Assembly (NCBI GenBank): GCA_002713605.1
Contig: PATL01000013.1
Span: forward strand, 1-14,326
Source: a bacterium
GTDB taxonomy: Bacteria; Actinomycetota; Acidimicrobiia; Acidimicrobiales; UBA8592
Reading direction: 5' to 3'
Length of the DNA: 14,326 nt
Shown here piece after piece: positions 6,980-14,268 of the stretch. The notes below the pieces were generated by a model. That model made no database searches and had not been told where the DNA came from. It saw nothing but the letters and a program-made list of their open reading frames with translations. The first letter of the stretch is position 1. Each line of letters opens with the position of its first letter. Both the position numbers and the translations under genes were made by a program.

Positions 6980-8043
6980 TGGCAGGCTCAGGGAAGAACC
7001 ACCTTCGCAGTGAATCAGAAAATATAATTCTTAAAGTTGAGGATCTAGTAGTTGAGTTTCCAAGTGATAGAAAAAACTTTGTTCACGCTGTCTCAAAAAT
7101 AAGCTTTGATTTAGAAGTCGGTGAAACCTTAGGTATCGTCGGCGAGTCTGGATGTGGAAAGTCTTCGACTGCCAAGGCGATCATCCAACTTCCAAAGCCG
7201 AAATCAGGTTCGGTAATGTTTAAAGACACTGATTTAATGGATCTACCGAAAAAAGAACTAAGAAATATCCGGCCAAATATGCAAATGATATATCAAGACC
7301 CTATTAGCTCATTAAACCCTCGAAGAAATGTCTTTGAAATTGTAAACGAAGGATCAAAAATTTGGGGTGATTTGGGGCAAGAAACCAGCACTCTAATTGA
7401 AAGCGTGGGACTAGACCCAGATGAAGCCAGAACCAAAAAACCTCATGAATACTCAGGAGGACAATGCCAAAGAATTTCGATAGCAAGAGCACTGGCACTT
7501 AATCCACAAATACTCATTTGTGATGAGCCTGTCTCAGCTCTTGATGTATCTGTTCAAGCGAGAATAATTAATTTGCTTGAAGACATGAAGAGCAAATTCG
7601 GACTCACCGTTATCTTTATCAGTCATGATTTATCAGTTGTAAAGAATATCAGTGACCGGGTTTCAGTTATGTATCTGGGAAAAATGTGCGAAATCGGGGA
7701 TAGCGATTTGATCTATGAGAAGCCGGCTCACCCATACACTCGCGTCCTACTAGCCGCTATCCCGGATCCTGAGAATATACATTCAGGGGCTGTAGATTTA
7801 CTCGACGGGGAGTTACCCTCTGCAATTAACCCACCAAGCGGTTGCCGTTTTAGAACTAGGTGCCCGAGAGCGGAAGACATATGCAAAGAAGAGGAGCCCA
7901 TGCTACTCCAAATTGGGAAAGAAGATCATTGGGTTGCCTGCCATTTCCCACATTCAAACCTGGAGGATTCGCAAACGCTAAGCGATCCCCAAAACTCTAA
8001 TAATGATAAGAGGGACGAAATTCTTTGGCCGCCTGAAAATTAG
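6979..8043 (+). CDS. dppF: ABC transporter ATPase, DppF/OppF type
   Basis: The second ATPase of the importer has 354 residues. It has Walker A GESGCGKS at 55-62, Q-loop Gln106, signature YSGGQ at 158-162, Walker B Asp182-Glu183, D-loop ALD and switch His216, so it looks fully active. The C-terminal domain carries Cys289, Cys295, Cys302 and Cys321, matching the spacing in the partner ATPase. The start is ATG at 6979, overlapping the previous TAA by one base (TAATG), with AAGAAGGG about 10 bases upstream; an in-frame ATG at 6868 would add 37 residues out of family and lie within the preceding gene. The end overlaps the convergent oxidoreductase gene by 4 bases. Confidence 0.93.
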   Translation: MAGSGKNHLRSESENIILKVEDLVVEFPSDRKNFVHAVSKISFDLEVGETLGIVGESGCGKSSTAKAIIQLPKPKSGSVMFKDTDLMDLPKKELRNIRPNMQMIYQDPISSLNPRRNVFEIVNEGSKIWGDLGQETSTLIESVGLDPDEARTKKPHEYSGGQCQRISIARALALNPQILICDEPVSALDVSVQARIINLLEDMKSKFGLTVIFISHDLSVVKNISDRVSVMYLGKMCEIGDSDLIYEKPAHPYTRVLLAAIPDPENIHSGAVDLLDGELPSAINPPSGCRFRTRCPRAEDICKEEEPMLLQIGKEDHWVACHFPHSNLEDSQTLSDPQNSNNDKRDEILWPPEN

Positions 8044-8933
8044 CGAATTAATTGTGCTAACTCGCTAATGGTACGCTCTCTATCCTCATCTGGGCCATAA
8101 ATAGCTGCAACTACCTGAGTTCCCCCAGCATCAGCATAATTCTGAAGGCCTTCTGCAACTTGTTCAAAGCTTCCACTTAATGCAATATCCCAAGAATTAG
8201 CGAGCCCCTCGCGTTCAAGCATCGCTCGGTATGAAGGCAAATCACCATAGAATCCAAAGTCTCTTTTAGCATATTCCTCAGCAAGATCAGAATCAGAAGT
8301 TATGCAAACAGGAACTGCGGTTATAACTTTAGGAATTGGTCTTCCAGCCTCTTCCGCAGACGCATTTATAACTGGTGATATGTGATTCCGGATAGTCTCC
8401 GGCCCCGTCATCCAAGTAACCGTTCCATCAGCAATCCTGCCTACTAGTTTCAACATTTGAGGACCCAGTGCAGCTACAAGAACAGGAGGAGGGTCAGCTG
8501 GTACGTCAATACCGCCTCTGCTTGTTAAATGCTTCCCTCCATACGAGATTGTTCCTTCATGAAGAAGTGCCATAAGAATTTGAAGGTAATCGCTCATATG
8601 ACCTACAGGAGCATCAAATGATATCCCCCACATTCCTTCAACAACCGGCTTGTGAGATAACCCGATACCTAAATCTAGTCTGCCATTTGAGACCTGATTA
8701 ACGGTTAGCGCTTGTTGAGCTAACATCATGGGGTGCCGTGGATAAGTTGGAATCACTGAGGTACCTAAACGGATACCTTCAACCGATTCAGCGACAACAG
8801 CCAAAGCCGTTAATGCATCGAGGTTAAAAATTTGCGGTGTCCAAAATGTGGCATACCCAAGGTCTCTCGCTTCTTGAACCTGCTTCTTTAGGTCATCAAT
8901 ATTGCGAGAGGATCCGAATATTCCTAATTCCAT
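8040..8933 (-). CDS. LLM-class flavin/F420-dependent oxidoreductase
   Basis: This 297-residue protein has the bacterial-luciferase-like barrel pattern of the LLM family. It opens MELGIFG, then has ARDLGYATFWTPQIFNLDALTALA, GIRLGTSVIPTYPRHPMMLAQQALTVN and NGRLDLGIGLSH, followed by VLVAALGPQMLKLVGRIADGTVTWMTG. This layout is typical of the F420-dependent members common in actinobacteria, but FMN use cannot be excluded and the substrate is unknown. It is the second gene of an operon: its ATG lies 11 bases after the end of the acyl-CoA synthetase, and its ribosome site GGAGA (plus 8941-8945) touches that gene's stop. The context suggests a redox step on an activated acyl compound, but this is inference. 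Confidence 0.88.
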   Translation of the reverse strand: MELGIFGSSRNIDDLKKQVQEARDLGYATFWTPQIFNLDALTALAVVAESVEGIRLGTSVIPTYPRHPMMLAQQALTVNQVSNGRLDLGIGLSHKPVVEGMWGISFDAPVGHMSDYLQILMALLHEGTISYGGKHLTSRGGIDVPADPPPVLVAALGPQMLKLVGRIADGTVTWMTGPETIRNHISPVINASAEEAGRPIPKVITAVPVCITSDSDLAEEYAKRDFGFYGDLPSYRAMLEREGLANSWDIALSGSFEQVAEGLQNYADAGGTQVVAAIYGPDEDRERTISELAQLIR

Positions 8934-8944
8934 GTTTATTTCTC

Positions 8945-10645
8945 CTAACTTGCGTCTTTCAAATTTAACGTTTCCTGAAGTTCTCTTTTTAGAAATTTAC
9001 CACTTGCATTCCTAGGTAGCGGCTTTTCCAGAAACCACAGGTATTGAGGAATTTTATGTTTAGCCACTCTGGCTTCTAAGAAAGCTCTAAGTAGGTCTGC
9101 ATTTATTGAGTGACCGCCCTTTAAATAAACTGCTGCAGCGACTTCCTCTCCGAGGCGGTCATCTGGGACTCCAAAAACAGATACCTCACCAACTGCGTCA
9201 TGCTCGAATATCGCTGATTCGACTTCGGCACAATACACGTTCTCTCCTCCTCGCAGTACCATATCCTTCTTCCTATCAACAATAAAAATAAAACCGTCTT
9301 TGTCAATTCTTGCTATATCCCCGGTATGTAACCAACCTTCGGTTATTGCTTCAGACGTCGCCTCAGGCCTATTTAGATACCCCTTAATAACTTGGGCGCC
9401 CTTAACCCATAGCTCACCAATCTCACCATCCGGAACTGCTTTCCCATCATCGTCAAAGCATTGAGCTTCGAAACATGGCATTGCAGGGCCTGCGCTTTCC
9501 GGTTTATCAAGGAAGAAATCAGCTGAAATTGCAGTTATTATTCCGCAAGTTTCTGTCATACCGTAACCTGTTCCAGGGCGGGCGGTTTCAACGGTAGCTT
9601 CAATCTTTTCTACTAAGTCTGGTTGCAACTGGGCGCCGCCACCACCAAGTGCTTTGAGGGATGACGTATCTGTTCTTTCGAAGTCGGGATGGGCAATTAG
9701 TTCTCTGGACATAACTGGAACGCCACTTATGGTCGTTATCTGTTCGGACTCGACTAGCTTAAGAGCTGTACCAGCATCCCATTTGTACATATGCACTAAC
9801 TTCCCACCAGCCATCGTGATTGAATGCGCAACACAATTATTAGCTGTTACATGAAACAGGGGCGTAATGACTAGGGCAGAGGGTTGCGATACCTCTTTAG
9901 CTGGAGGCTTGGTTGATGTGACACGTGCTCGCGATGAAGCTAGAGACTGAACTACGTGAGCGAACGCAAGACTCATTGCATTAGCCACGCAACCCCGATG
10001 AGTGAGTTGTGCGCCTTTGGGTCGTCCAGTCGTTCCTGAAGTATAGAAAATACATGCGTCTGAATCAGGATCTACCACAACCTCAGGCATCTCACCGCCC
10101 TTTTCTATAAGAAAATCCCACTCAATAACACGAGATGATCCGTTTACCGCACGAACCGCCACTAACTGAGGAGATTCACCTAAATTTTGTAATGTAATCA
10201 GCTGCCCAAGCCGCTCTTCGTCTGCAATAACTACCTTTGGCTTAGAATCATTGAGCGCATATTCTAATTCAGGGGTCGCCCACCAAGCATTCATACCGAC
10301 ACAAGTAGCACCGATACTCATACACGCCCAATACGCTAACATCCACTCTGGATAATTCCGCATAGCTATCGCTACCCTGTCACCTACCTGTACATCATTC
10401 TCAATTAACCAATTAGCTACACTTGCGACGTATTCATGTGCTTGAGCATAGGAGATTCGCTCATTTCCGTACACTAGATAATCTGCATTATCAAACCTCA
10501 AGCTTGATAGCCAAAAGTCCCTGAGAGTCGCTGGTTGATTTTTGTAACAAAGAAGATCTATTCCTCGGACATTCACTTCCTCCAATTCGAACTGAGCCCC
10601 CTCTGAAGTAAGCTCTGCCCAGGCTTGGGATAATTCTTTGTACAC
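8945..10645 (-). CDS. Acyl-CoA synthetase (AMP-forming, class I adenylate-forming enzyme)
   Basis: A 566-residue enzyme that should activate a carboxylic acid to an acyl-AMP and then to acyl-CoA. Motifs in order: P-loop YTSGTTGRPKG 201-211, YGMTE 361-365, TGD 441-443, hinge DRKKDMVLRGGENV 457-470 and PRNASGK with catalytic Lys550. Length and motifs fit medium- or long-chain fatty acyl-CoA ligases; chain length cannot be read. A polar insert rich in Ser, Arg and Lys (about 234-254) precedes TPLFH. The start is GTG at 10645, preceded at only 2 bases by a run of seven G (minus strand), a poor ribosome site, so the start is less certain than the rest. It is co-transcribed with the LLM oxidoreductase and divergent from the mutase operon. 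Confidence 0.92.
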   Translation of the reverse strand: MYKELSQAWAELTSEGAQFELEEVNVRGIDLLCYKNQPATLRDFWLSSLRFDNADYLVYGNERISYAQAHEYVASVANWLIENDVQVGDRVAIAMRNYPEWMLAYWACMSIGATCVGMNAWWATPELEYALNDSKPKVVIADEERLGQLITLQNLGESPQLVAVRAVNGSSRVIEWDFLIEKGGEMPEVVVDPDSDACIFYTSGTTGRPKGAQLTHRGCVANAMSLAFAHVVQSLASSRARVTSTKPPAKEVSQPSALVITPLFHVTANNCVAHSITMAGGKLVHMYKWDAGTALKLVESEQITTISGVPVMSRELIAHPDFERTDTSSLKALGGGGAQLQPDLVEKIEATVETARPGTGYGMTETCGIITAISADFFLDKPESAGPAMPCFEAQCFDDDGKAVPDGEIGELWVKGAQVIKGYLNRPEATSEAITEGWLHTGDIARIDKDGFIFIVDRKKDMVLRGGENVYCAEVESAIFEHDAVGEVSVFGVPDDRLGEEVAAAVYLKGGHSINADLLRAFLEARVAKHKIPQYLWFLEKPLPRNASGKFLKRELQETLNLKDAS

Positions 10646-10681
10646 GTCCCCCCCACAATTAGTGAATGACCTCTAGGCTAG

Positions 10682-10711
10682 ATTAAATTCGTTACTGCTC
10701 ATAACTGTCAA
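10682..10711 (-). promoter_or_regulatory. Candidate promoter of the acyl-CoA synthetase operon
   Basis: On the minus strand a perfect TTGACA (plus 10706-10711) is followed after 18 bases by TTTAAT (plus 10682-10687). The same -10 hexamer is used in the candidate promoter of the ABC-AceK gene. Transcription would begin near 10675, about 30 bases before the GTG. Confidence 0.6.
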
Positions 10712-10720
10712 GACAGTAAC
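10691..10720. promoter_or_regulatory. Nested palindromes over the divergent promoter (candidate operator)
   Basis: ACTGTC-AA-GACAGT (10704-10717) is a perfect palindrome with a 2-base centre and contains the minus-strand -35. A wider pair, GTTACTG (10691-10697) and CAGTAAC (10714-10720), shares its right half. The position between divergent acyl-CoA genes suits a TetR- or GntR-type repressor, but no regulator gene is in the window. Confidence 0.5.
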
Positions 10721-10761
10721 TTTGAAAATACCGAAATAGAAATTTATTTACCTTATTGGTC

Positions 10762-10767
10762 TAGAAT
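10762..10767 (+). promoter_or_regulatory. Candidate -10 box of the mutase operon
   Basis: TAGAAT lies 34 bases before the ATG at 10796 and fits the loose actinobacterial -10 pattern. No good -35 is seen at 16-18 bases. The ribosome site AAGGAG is at 10785-10790. Confidence 0.35.
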
Positions 10768-10795
10768 AAAACCGGTTAACTTGTAAGGAGTGGTC

Positions 10796-12445
10796 ATGGG
10801 AACTGAAGAGAATCAAGAACTTAACGCACGCGAAGCATGGGAGCTTGAGTATCAGCAAGCCTCATTGAGGGACTCAAATTTTGAAACGATGTCAGGGGTA
10901 CCGGTTGAGCCTGTCTATGGAGATGACTTGTTTCCCGGTCAATATCCTTACACACGGGGAATTTACCCATCTATGTATAGGTCACGTCTATGGACAATGA
11001 GAATGTTTGCTGGATTTGGGACGGCCGAAGATACTAATTTAAGGTTCAAAGAACTTCTACGAAATGGTGGAACTGGACTGTCAACTGCTTTTGATATGCC
11101 GACTCTCATGGGTCGTGACTCCGACAGCGAATGGTCGCTGGGTGAAGTCGGACGAGCTGGTGTAGCAGTTGACACTCTCGCAGACATGGAAGATTTATTT
11201 GCTGATATTGATTTGTCACAAGTTTCTACCTCTATGACGATAAACGGTCCTGCAGCAACACTTCTAGCTATGTACGTCGCTGTAGCCGAGCAAACTGAAG
11301 TTGAGCCTCACCAGCTTGCTGGAACAATCCAAAATGACATTCTTAAGGAATATCAGGCACAAAAAGAATATATTTACCCCCCTCGCCCCTCAATGCGTAT
11401 CGTCACGGACATGGTCAAGTACACCACAGCTGAAATGCCAAAATGGCACCCCATTTCTATTTCTGGCTATCACATTAGAGAAGCGGGAAGCACGGCAGCA
11501 CAAGAATTAGCATTTACATTAGCTAACGGGTTCTCCTACGTAGAAGCTGCTATCGCTGCTGGGCAAAACGTTAATGAGTTTGGTAAACGCCTCAGCTTCT
11601 TCTTTAACAGCCATAGCGATTTCTTTGAAGAAATAGGCAAATTCCGAGCTGCTCGACGGATTTGGGCTCGTTGGATGAAAGAACGATACGGGGCAACAGA
11701 TGAAAAGGCCATGCTATGTAGATTTCACACGCAAACCGCAGGTGTTTCCCTGACAGCTCAACAGCCCGAAATTAATATCGCTAGAGTTGGAATACAGGCA
11801 CTTGCCGCAGCTTTAGGGGGAACCCAGTCGCTTCATACTGATAGCTTTGATGAAGCGTTAGCTCTTCCAACGGAAGATGCGGCTCGGATAGCGCTAAGAA
11901 CACAACAAATTGTTGCCCATGAAACCGGAGTGGTGAACGTAGCTGACCCCCTAGGAGGCTCACCCTACGTTGAATGGATGACTGATGAAATGGAGAGGCA
12001 AGCTGAAGCCATATTCGCGCATCTTGATGACCTAGGAAATGGTTCAATTCTCGAAGGAACATTCAATGGGATTGAAAATGGATATTTCGTTGGCGAAATC
12101 GCCGATGCAGCTTACAGGTTTGAACGTGAAGTGAACTCTGGAAGACGCATTATTGTTGGAGTAAATGAATACACCGATGGGGATAACCCAGATGACAGAA
12201 ATCTCTTGCGAATTGGTTCTGAAACCGAGGAGTACCAACTTAAGAGACTAAATGATGTTAAAACGAAAAGAAATCAAGAAAACGTCAATAGTGCTCTCTC
12301 CGAAATTACTGCTGTGGCTTCAGACCCAACGCGCAATTTAATGCCTGCGATCATTGAAGCAGTAAAGACCTACGCTACTGAAGAAGAAATTGCCAACGCC
12401 ATGGAAGTGGTTTTCGGGACATACGTTGAAAAGGCAATAGTTTAA
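10796..12445 (+). CDS. icmA: B12-dependent acyl-CoA mutase large subunit, isobutyryl-CoA mutase-like
   Basis: The 549-residue catalytic subunit of a split coenzyme-B12 mutase. It has the methylmalonyl-CoA mutase barrel from about residue 50 (YPYTRGIYPSMY) and the active-site YH at 225-226 (SGYHIREAG), but no B12 domain. The two residues that read the substrate are Phe71 (in RMFAGFG) and Gln189 (in YQAQKEY). They are 118 residues apart, exactly as Tyr89 and Arg207 in methylmalonyl-CoA mutase, and Phe/Gln is the pair of isobutyryl-CoA mutase. The enzyme should therefore interconvert isobutyryl- and n-butyryl-CoA or a similar uncharged acyl-CoA. The segment RFHTQTAGVSLTAQQP also resembles Streptomyces IcmA. 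ATG at 10796 is preferred over GTG at 10790, because AAGGAG ends directly at 10790. Automated annotation will probably call it methylmalonyl-CoA mutase. Confidence 0.88.
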   Translation: MGTEENQELNAREAWELEYQQASLRDSNFETMSGVPVEPVYGDDLFPGQYPYTRGIYPSMYRSRLWTMRMFAGFGTAEDTNLRFKELLRNGGTGLSTAFDMPTLMGRDSDSEWSLGEVGRAGVAVDTLADMEDLFADIDLSQVSTSMTINGPAATLLAMYVAVAEQTEVEPHQLAGTIQNDILKEYQAQKEYIYPPRPSMRIVTDMVKYTTAEMPKWHPISISGYHIREAGSTAAQELAFTLANGFSYVEAAIAAGQNVNEFGKRLSFFFNSHSDFFEEIGKFRAARRIWARWMKERYGATDEKAMLCRFHTQTAGVSLTAQQPEINIARVGIQALAAALGGTQSLHTDSFDEALALPTEDAARIALRTQQIVAHETGVVNVADPLGGSPYVEWMTDEMERQAEAIFAHLDDLGNGSILEGTFNGIENGYFVGEIADAAYRFEREVNSGRRIIVGVNEYTDGDNPDDRNLLRIGSETEEYQLKRLNDVKTKRNQENVNSALSEITAVASDPTRNLMPAIIEAVKTYATEEEIANAMEVVFGTYVEKAIV

Positions 12446-12471
12446 TAAAACGAAAGTGAAGGAGACCAAAA

Positions 12472-12879
12472 ATGGGCGACCAGCAACAAAGAGTGATTTT
12501 AGCTAAATTAGGCTTAGATGGTCACGATCGTGGCATCAAGGTAGTTGCACGAATATTGCGCGATGCTGGAATGGAAGTTATCTATTTAGGTTTGCGGCAG
12601 ACAACGGCAAGTATCGTCGCAGCTGCGGAAGAAGAAGATGCAGATGCCATTGGTCTTTCTATGCATAACGCTGGCCATTTAACACTTGGACCCAAAATGG
12701 CTGAGGCAATAACAGCGGCCGGATTAGATGTACCTCTAATCATCGGCGGAATCGTACCTGACGAAGACGTTGAGGAATTAATGAATGCTGGAATTGCTGC
12801 TGTCTTAGGGCCAGGTGCGCCTGCAGAAGAAGTAGTGGCTACAGTACAGGATGCAATTTCTGCACGAGACAAAGCGTGA
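12472..12879 (+). CDS. icmB: B12-binding subunit of acyl-CoA mutase
   Basis: A 135-residue stand-alone cobalamin-binding domain, the size usual for split mutases. The base-off B12 motif is present: LDGHDRG at 15-21 with the cobalt-ligating His18, and GG at 92-93. The middle SxL motif reads Ser63-Met64-His65, so Leu is replaced by His while the Ser is kept. The strong ribosome site AAGGAGA (12459-12465) lies 6 bases before the ATG, and the mutase gene ends 26 bases upstream. It should pair with the preceding large subunit to form the active enzyme. Confidence 0.92.
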   Translation: MGDQQQRVILAKLGLDGHDRGIKVVARILRDAGMEVIYLGLRQTTASIVAAAEEEDADAIGLSMHNAGHLTLGPKMAEAITAAGLDVPLIIGGIVPDEDVEELMNAGIAAVLGPGAPAEEVVATVQDAISARDKA

Positions 12880-13850
12880 ATTCATCGAGCGATGCGGCAA
12901 CTGCACTCTTCCAGAGTGCAGTCAAAGGAGAACGACGTAGCCTAGGCAAGCTCTTAACTGCTATCGAACGTGGCGGGGACCAAGCTGAAATTATTGCAGG
13001 CCTGGCGCATCAAGTATCAGGGAATACTCATGTAGTTGGAATCACCGGAGCTCCAGGTTCAGGAAAATCAACGCTGACAGGTAGGCTCTTAAAACTATTT
13101 TCAGAAGCTGGTGACAAATTAGCTGTCCTAGCTATTGACCCATCTTCTCCTCTAACTGGAGGAGCTATTCTCGGAGACCGGATACGAATGGATGATCTTG
13201 CGGGTGAAGAATCCTTTATCCGCTCAATGGCTACACGAGGCCACTCTGGAGGACTTGCATTAGCTGTTCCAGCAGCTATCCAACTCTTTGACGCTGTTGG
13301 GTATGAACCTGTAATTATTGAAACTGTGGGAGTTGGTCAGGTAGAAGTTGATGTTGCAGGTGCAGCTGACACTACGGTCGTTGTTGTTACTCCTGGCATG
13401 GGTGACGCTGTGCAGGCGAATAAAGCAGGCCTCCTTGAAGTTGCGGATATTTTTGTCGTTAATAAATCAGACAGACCAGGAGCGAGCGACGCAAGACGGG
13501 ATTTAGAGTTAATGTTGGACTTAGGGCATGTCTCAGGTCTTGAGCAAATGACGGGCTACAGGCCTCCGATTATTATGGCAAATTCACTTGATGGCACCGG
13601 TGCTGATGAAGTTCTTGATGCCATTAAATCTCATGGAGAATATCTTCACAATTCTGAGAAAATACATATTCGTCGAAGAGGCCGCCTAGTAATGGAAATC
13701 CAAAACAGAATCGAATTACTAATTGGATCAATAGCAAGTGACATCCTTAAATCTGAAGTCGGGGCGAGCCATATTGCAAAAGTTCTCGAAAGAGAAACCT
13801 CGCCAGCTGAAGCAGCGAAATCTATTGTTAGCTCCATTATCGCGAACTAA
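12876..13850 (+). CDS. meaB: MeaB/ArgK-type GTPase, chaperone of the B12-dependent mutase
   Basis: A 324-residue G3E/SIMIBI-class GTPase with Walker A GAPGSGKST at 58-66, the DPSSP loop at 88-92, the G3-type ETVGVGQ at 149-155 and the base-specificity motif NKSD at 196-199. Relatives guard B12 mutases: they gate cofactor loading and allow release of damaged cobalamin. The length is normal for the family. The GTG start overlaps the stop of the B12 subunit by 4 bases (GTGA), which argues for coupled translation and a physical partnership with this mutase. No strong ribosome site of its own is seen. The family was once named as an arginine/ornithine transport kinase, a label that should not be used here. 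Confidence 0.93.
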   Translation: MNSSSDAATALFQSAVKGERRSLGKLLTAIERGGDQAEIIAGLAHQVSGNTHVVGITGAPGSGKSTLTGRLLKLFSEAGDKLAVLAIDPSSPLTGGAILGDRIRMDDLAGEESFIRSMATRGHSGGLALAVPAAIQLFDAVGYEPVIIETVGVGQVEVDVAGAADTTVVVVTPGMGDAVQANKAGLLEVADIFVVNKSDRPGASDARRDLELMLDLGHVSGLEQMTGYRPPIIMANSLDGTGADEVLDAIKSHGEYLHNSEKIHIRRRGRLVMEIQNRIELLIGSIASDILKSEVGASHIAKVLERETSPAEAAKSIVSSIIAN

Positions 13851-13860
13851 TAACCCCCCA

Positions 13861-14112
13861 TTAATTGACAGGCACCGCTCGCCCACCAGACCGAATTACG
13901 ACGTACACATTCTCGCCTTGAGGAAACTTCAACCGAACCTTTTTGTGGTTAAGGCCCCATACTAAATAATCAGAGCCACGTATCTGTCCAACCCACTCAA
14001 CATTTTCCTGCGGTTTGGGTTCTTCTATGGTAAGGGAAAGAAATCCTAGAAAGTGATCCTGATCATATACCTTTACCTCATGAACGGATCCAAAACCATA
14101 TTGAATATGCAT
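13861..14112 (-). CDS. Small protein of unknown function
   Basis: An 83-residue open frame (MHIQYGFGSVHEVKVYDQDH...), which I do not recognise. It has a balanced composition, alternating hydrophobic and charged residues suggestive of a small beta-rich soluble protein (EVKVY, FLSLTIEEP, KVRLKFP, VYVVIR), and no signal peptide or membrane segment. It fills the space between the GTPase gene, which ends 10 bases away on the other strand, and the acyl-CoA dehydrogenase promoter region. No clear ribosome site precedes the ATG at 14112, which lowers confidence. Confidence 0.55.
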   Translation of the reverse strand: MHIQYGFGSVHEVKVYDQDHFLGFLSLTIEEPKPQENVEWVGQIRGSDYLVWGLNHKKVRLKFPQGENVYVVIRSGGRAVPVN

Positions 14113-14176
14113 ATACGTAGCTTACGCTTAAAAAGTTGATCGTTTCCTACCATCCTAATCAACTATTGCCACTTGC

Positions 14177-14182
14177 TAGAAT
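14177..14182 (+). promoter_or_regulatory. Candidate -10 box for the acyl-CoA dehydrogenase gene
   Basis: TAGAAT preceded by C is the same heptamer as in front of the mutase operon (10761-10767). It lies 86 bases before the ATG at 14269 and would leave a leader of about 80 bases. No convincing -35 is seen. Very tentative. Confidence 0.25.
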
Positions 14183-14268
14183 GTGAAATAATTATTCAAA
14201 ACAAGTTGGGTAAAACGAGGTCTGCATAGCATCATAGAAGGAGACCAGAATCTAGAAGAAAGACAGCA

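Noticed and set aside
10796..12445. Methylmalonyl-CoA mutase as the specific name of the large subunit
   Set aside because: The substrate-determining Tyr and Arg are Phe71 and Gln189, which match isobutyryl-CoA mutase.
11781..12872. Minus-strand frames of 64-96 residues inside the mutase and B12-subunit genes
   Set aside because: They are antisense shadows of well-supported genes with no recognisable protein features.
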